9,840 nucleotides of DNA from an uncultured Ignavibacteriota bacterium (GTDB lineage: Bacteria > Bacteroidota > Ignavibacteria > Tepidaquicellales > Tepidaquicellaceae): the NCBI GenBank assembly GCA_903901375.1, contig CAIUQV010000012.1, forward strand, positions 1-9,840, given 5' to 3'. Below are positions 6,951-9,840 of the stretch, one piece after another. Position 1 is the stretch's first letter. Every line of letters starts with the position of its first letter. The position numbers and the translations under genes were made by a program. The notes beneath the pieces were generated by a model. That model worked only from the letters and a program-made list of their open reading frames with translations, was not told the origin of the DNA and ran no database searches.

Positions 6951-9472
6951 TACGGATAAAGGTTTAGTACCTTAACATCTTTTCCTGTAGCTTTCACTTC
7001 CTCAGAATTCAGATAAACCTTTTTATATTCACCGTTCATCCAGAGCCGTGTCTGATTTGAATAGTTGGTGTGCTGAGGCTGTCCGGACTGTCCGGAAGGA
7101 AGTATTGAGAAATAATACTTTGGTTCGTTAAAATCAAATATAAACCTTGTTGATGCTCCTATAAAACACTCAAACTCCTGTGTCTCTATCGACTTCCTGA
7201 AAGAATATTCTGTATTGGCTACTGTTGTACCTATCCCGCTCACTTCAAACGGCCCTATGTTAAGTATCCTGCTGAGCGATGGTACTATTCCAAGCGGATG
7301 TTTTATCACTACAGGATGTATATCTCCCCATTCCCATTTCTCAAAATCATCACTACCAAACCTTTGTTTGCATTTCTCAATTGATGCTTTGAATACTTTC
7401 CTTATTAGTATATTCCTCGCATCATTCTTCACCGTATCTTTATAGTCGCCAATTATCCACGAATTGTTTTCCTTCAGTAACTTTGCCGTATTCCTCACAG
7501 GTACATTGTTCACATATATGTAATCGTAGAAAAGTTTATCACCAAGTTTATATTTATATAGTTCAATATACAACTGTAGTTCAAATTCTGCAAACAAACT
7601 TGCCAGACCACTCAGTTTATTCAGATTATAATCCCATTTCTTTATTGCAGATATAATCTTGTTCTCATCTGTATTTATTTTTGCAGAATCTTTATAAGCT
7701 TCCAGAACATACTTGAAAAACTCTTTTGCCTGTAAACTTACAACGTCGTTCTGTAAAAGTTTAAATTCCTGCGAAGTCATATTAGACTTTAATCTGAGCA
7801 CTTCCTCAATCCTCGCTGCTCTGTACGGAGGTTCATATAAATTTGATATGTAGTGTTTGTAGTCTTTTAACGGTTTGTTATTTGCAGTCGCTATGAAGTT
7901 ATCCTCAGGGTTATATACAGTCGGCAATTCATCAAAACTCACAAACCCGGTCCACTCTATATCCTCATTGTTAGGTATTGATGCATTAAAATCATTCTCA
8001 CCTTTTCTGATAGGAATCTTTCCTGCCGCCTGATAACCAATGTTTCCGTTTACGTCTGCATAAGTAAAATTAGATGCAGGTAATCCGAAACTCTGAAGAG
8101 ATTTACGGAAATCGTCCCAGTTCCTTGAAAGACCAACATCAAAAAAGCACTTTATCTCATCGCTCACTTCAAAACCTGTCCATTTGAAAGTCATAAGATA
8201 TTTTTCACCTACTTTAAAATTACCGCCTTCCAGAAACCCTGTCCTGTCAAGGTTTGATATCACAGGACCAACCTTCGTCGAATAAACTGTGTAAGGTACT
8301 TCATCCTTCACATCTTTTATTCTGATGTATTCTTCTGTACTGTCTATATCGTAAGAAACATCCTTATAAATATATCTCGCACTGTTTGTTGAATCTATTC
8401 TTAATACTAAAAAATCCGAATCATCATTCATCAGATTTGTAATTCCCCAGCTAATCGAACCGTTTGAACCAATCGCAATACCGGGAGCACCTGGAATCGA
8501 GAAACCACAAACATAATTATTGGTAGATGAATTATTTATTACCACTTCATACCATCTTGAAGGCGCCTGAAGCACTAAGTGTGGGTCATTTGCAAGTATC
8601 GGTTTTTTGCCTTCTGTCTTCTTACCATTTACAGCCCATGAATTACTGCCAATGTGAGTTCCTGTAAGTCCGAAGTAATTCCTGTAATCATTCACGCCTT
8701 CGTAGAACCCTTTTCCGAGTTCTGATATCTTTTTAAGGTTTGCTTCTGTCTTATTCAGTTTCGGATCTTTTGTATTTCCCTTCTCTTGCTTCACAATGTA
8801 CGGAGCATCTTCCGGATAATTTGGAAAAAAGTCTTTTGCCTTTTCCATACCAAACTTGCTCACAAGTTCTCCGAACATAAACTCAGTCATCCAGGAAATG
8901 TTCAGTTCCCATCCCATCATTCTTACCACCATCAGTGAATGTTCAGGTTTCCATTCTTCTGGTTTATAGTTCAGCACATCAAATTCAAGCGGAAGTTTTT
9001 TGTTGTTTTCCTTTATAAATGCATTTACACCCTTAGAATAATTCTCAAGAATTGATTTTGTTTTCGGAGAAACACTTTTGTACAATGTGTATGCATACTT
9101 TCCTATCCCTATAGTTCTGAATAGTTTATCATACTCCAGTACATCTTTACCCATTATCTCCGCTAGTCTCCCTTCTGCAACTCTTCGGATAAGGTCCATC
9201 TGCCACATTCTGTCCTGAGCATGCATATACCCTAATGTAAAGAACAGGTCTTCTTCATTCTGTGCAGTAATATGCGGTACTCCATACTCATCAAATACAA
9301 CTTCAACATTATTTATCAGTCCGGAAATGTTTTTCTTTCCCGATTCTTCATAAAATGATTTCCTCGTTAACTTATTAAACTGATAGTATAAAGTAATCCC
9401 CGTAACTACCAGTAGTATAAGTATACCTGCTGAATTAAATAATATTTTTCCTGCTCTGTTATTATTAAACAT
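6950..9472 (-). CDS. Membrane-anchored penicillin acylase family (Ntn hydrolase) protein
   Basis: The 840-residue precursor belongs to the penicillin amidase family of N-terminal-nucleophile hydrolases, which cleave amide bonds in beta-lactam side chains, N-acyl-homoserine lactones or other acylated compounds. Residues about 11-30 form one hydrophobic segment with no clear signal-peptidase site, so the enzyme is probably anchored with its body in the periplasm. The alpha part shows FDEYGVPHI (60-68), LGYMHAQDRMWQMDLIRR (80-97) and the AEGRLAEIMG signature (99-108). The predicted self-cleavage is G275/S276; S276 starts SNSWAV and is the expected nucleophile, followed by ANDPHL (294-299). ATANNKP (528-534) contains the expected oxyanion-hole Asn. 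LPSGQSGQPQHTNYSNQTRLW (791-811) is the usual C-terminal signature. All catalytic elements appear intact, so it should be active. The substrate cannot be told from sequence. It is first in the likely operon with ksgA and mfd. Confidence 0.95.
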   Translation of the reverse strand: MFNNNRAGKILFNSAGILILLVVTGITLYYQFNKLTRKSFYEESGKKNISGLINNVEVVFDEYGVPHITAQNEEDLFFTLGYMHAQDRMWQMDLIRRVAEGRLAEIMGKDVLEYDKLFRTIGIGKYAYTLYKSVSPKTKSILENYSKGVNAFIKENNKKLPLEFDVLNYKPEEWKPEHSLMVVRMMGWELNISWMTEFMFGELVSKFGMEKAKDFFPNYPEDAPYIVKQEKGNTKDPKLNKTEANLKKISELGKGFYEGVNDYRNYFGLTGTHIGSNSWAVNGKKTEGKKPILANDPHLVLQAPSRWYEVVINNSSTNNYVCGFSIPGAPGIAIGSNGSISWGITNLMNDDSDFLVLRIDSTNSARYIYKDVSYDIDSTEEYIRIKDVKDEVPYTVYSTKVGPVISNLDRTGFLEGGNFKVGEKYLMTFKWTGFEVSDEIKCFFDVGLSRNWDDFRKSLQSFGLPASNFTYADVNGNIGYQAAGKIPIRKGENDFNASIPNNEDIEWTGFVSFDELPTVYNPEDNFIATANNKPLKDYKHYISNLYEPPYRAARIEEVLRLKSNMTSQEFKLLQNDVVSLQAKEFFKYVLEAYKDSAKINTDENKIISAIKKWDYNLNKLSGLASLFAEFELQLYIELYKYKLGDKLFYDYIYVNNVPVRNTAKLLKENNSWIIGDYKDTVKNDARNILIRKVFKASIEKCKQRFGSDDFEKWEWGDIHPVVIKHPLGIVPSLSRILNIGPFEVSGIGTTVANTEYSFRKSIETQEFECFIGASTRFIFDFNEPKYYFSILPSGQSGQPQHTNYSNQTRLWMNGEYKKVYLNSEEVKATGKDVKVLNLYP

Positions 9473-9577
9473 ATCTTTAAAATTTCGAAATCAAACAATA
9501 AAATAAAGTGAAAAAGGAATAAACAACTCAGTTTCTTAAACAGTTACAGGTCTTCCGGAGTATTTTATACCCTTCTC
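9473..9577 (-). promoter_or_regulatory. Leader/upstream region of the acylase-ksgA-mfd unit
   Basis: This AT-rich 105-base stretch lies directly before the acylase ATG. On the minus strand, TATTGTTTG near 9497-9489 resembles the -7 element but has three rather than two bases between TA and TTTG. A TTG lies about 23 bases upstream, in GAGTTGTTTATT. This is a weak promoter candidate. The start is preceded by AATTTTAAAGAT, A-rich and without a Shine-Dalgarno sequence. No terminator hairpin with a T-run or other element is evident. Confidence 0.25.
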
Positions 9578-9840
9578 TTATATTACTATTTTTTTCGGTG
9601 ATTTTGCCATGGTTACAAAAAATTTTAAAGCGGATATAGCAAAATCAGGAAAACCCTGTTTTTTTCTGTGTTTTATCTTGGCCATTCGTATGTTGCAAAA
9701 GTAAGTTTTTAAATAATTAGGATAGGTTAAATTTGCAATAACTACAAAATCAGTTTTGGCTAAGGAGATGAGAGAATCATGGCCATTTGATACTTTAAGT
9801 ATGATATCCACAAGGAGATAATTCCTCATCCCCTCAAGCC
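9578..9840 (-). CDS. Open frame of unknown function, possibly the 3' end of a gene cut by the window edge
   Basis: The frame is open from the window edge to a TAA at 9578, at least 87 codons, with in-frame ATGs at 9829 and 9685. The product is not recognised. Its last 35 residues begin MAKIKHRKKQGF and end MAKSPKKIVI, so it is basic, with a hydrophobic patch (FAISALKFFVTM) between. There is no signal peptide, no known motif and no ribosome binding site. A good TAnnTTTG box lies inside the frame just before the 9685 ATG. The frame may therefore be a short leaderless 35-residue ORF, the end of a longer gene, or simply open by chance. An open frame this long is mildly unusual in such AT-rich DNA, but I would not rely on it. 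Confidence 0.22.
   Translation of the reverse strand, partial: LEGMRNYLLVDIILKVSNGHDSLISLAKTDFVVIANLTYPNYLKTYFCNIRMAKIKHRKKQGFPDFAISALKFFVTMAKSPKKIVI
9696..9703 (-). promoter_or_regulatory. Candidate Bacteroidota -7 box (TACTTTTG)
   Basis: The minus strand reads TACTTTTG followed by CAACATACG, an exact TAnnTTTG match in the typical context of Bacteroidota promoters. It lies 224 bases before the acylase ATG and 11 bases before the small in-frame ATG at 9685. No TTTG is seen at the standard -33 distance. It could drive the acylase-ksgA-mfd unit with a long leader, or a small leaderless ORF, or be accidental. Confidence 0.35.

Noticed and set aside
9557..9572. Small hairpin upstream of the acylase
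   Set aside because: GTAT/ATAC with flanking G-C pairs and a bulge forms only a short weak stem and has no following T-run, so it is not a supported terminator or riboswitch.

Overview
The window looks like a piece of chromosome from an AT-rich member of the Bacteroidota/FCB group, most likely the Ignavibacteria/Chlorobi branch. Three observations point there. A secreted protein ends in a type IX secretion (T9SS) sorting domain with the FPNPFNPSTTI signature. The translation starts lack Shine-Dalgarno sequences. TAnnTTTG boxes, the Bacteroidota -7 promoter element, lie upstream of genes. The phylum is an inference; there is no rRNA or other marker here beyond ksgA and mfd. All genes I accept are on the minus strand, so transcription runs from high to low coordinates.

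Layout in transcription order: (1) 9840-9473, an upstream region with one weak open frame of unknown status and a candidate promoter. (2) 9472-6950, a membrane-anchored penicillin-acylase-family Ntn hydrolase. (3) 6950-6138, ksgA (16S rRNA adenine dimethyltransferase), whose start overlaps the acylase stop as TAATG. (4) 6134-6059, a tandem array of four 16-bp repeats with 4-bp spacers, directly behind the ksgA stop. (5) 6002-2694, mfd, the transcription-repair coupling factor. (6) 2600-1011, a secreted protein with six Asp-boxes and a T9SS sorting domain, with its own candidate promoter and a clear Rho-independent terminator at 1000-972. (7) 937-1, the 5' part of a second secreted protein, cut by the window edge just as an Omp28/thioredoxin-like CxxC segment begins.

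The acylase, ksgA and mfd probably form one transcription unit: the first pair is translationally coupled, and no terminator is visible before mfd. Two of its members are housekeeping genes (ribosome maturation, DNA repair), while the acylase is an envelope hydrolase of unknown substrate. The two genes after mfd encode exported proteins and appear to be separate transcription units.

I see no mobile element, CRISPR array, tRNA, rRNA or defence system. The most unusual piece of DNA is the short tandem repeat between ksgA and mfd. I do not find convincing evidence of a new multi-gene system.
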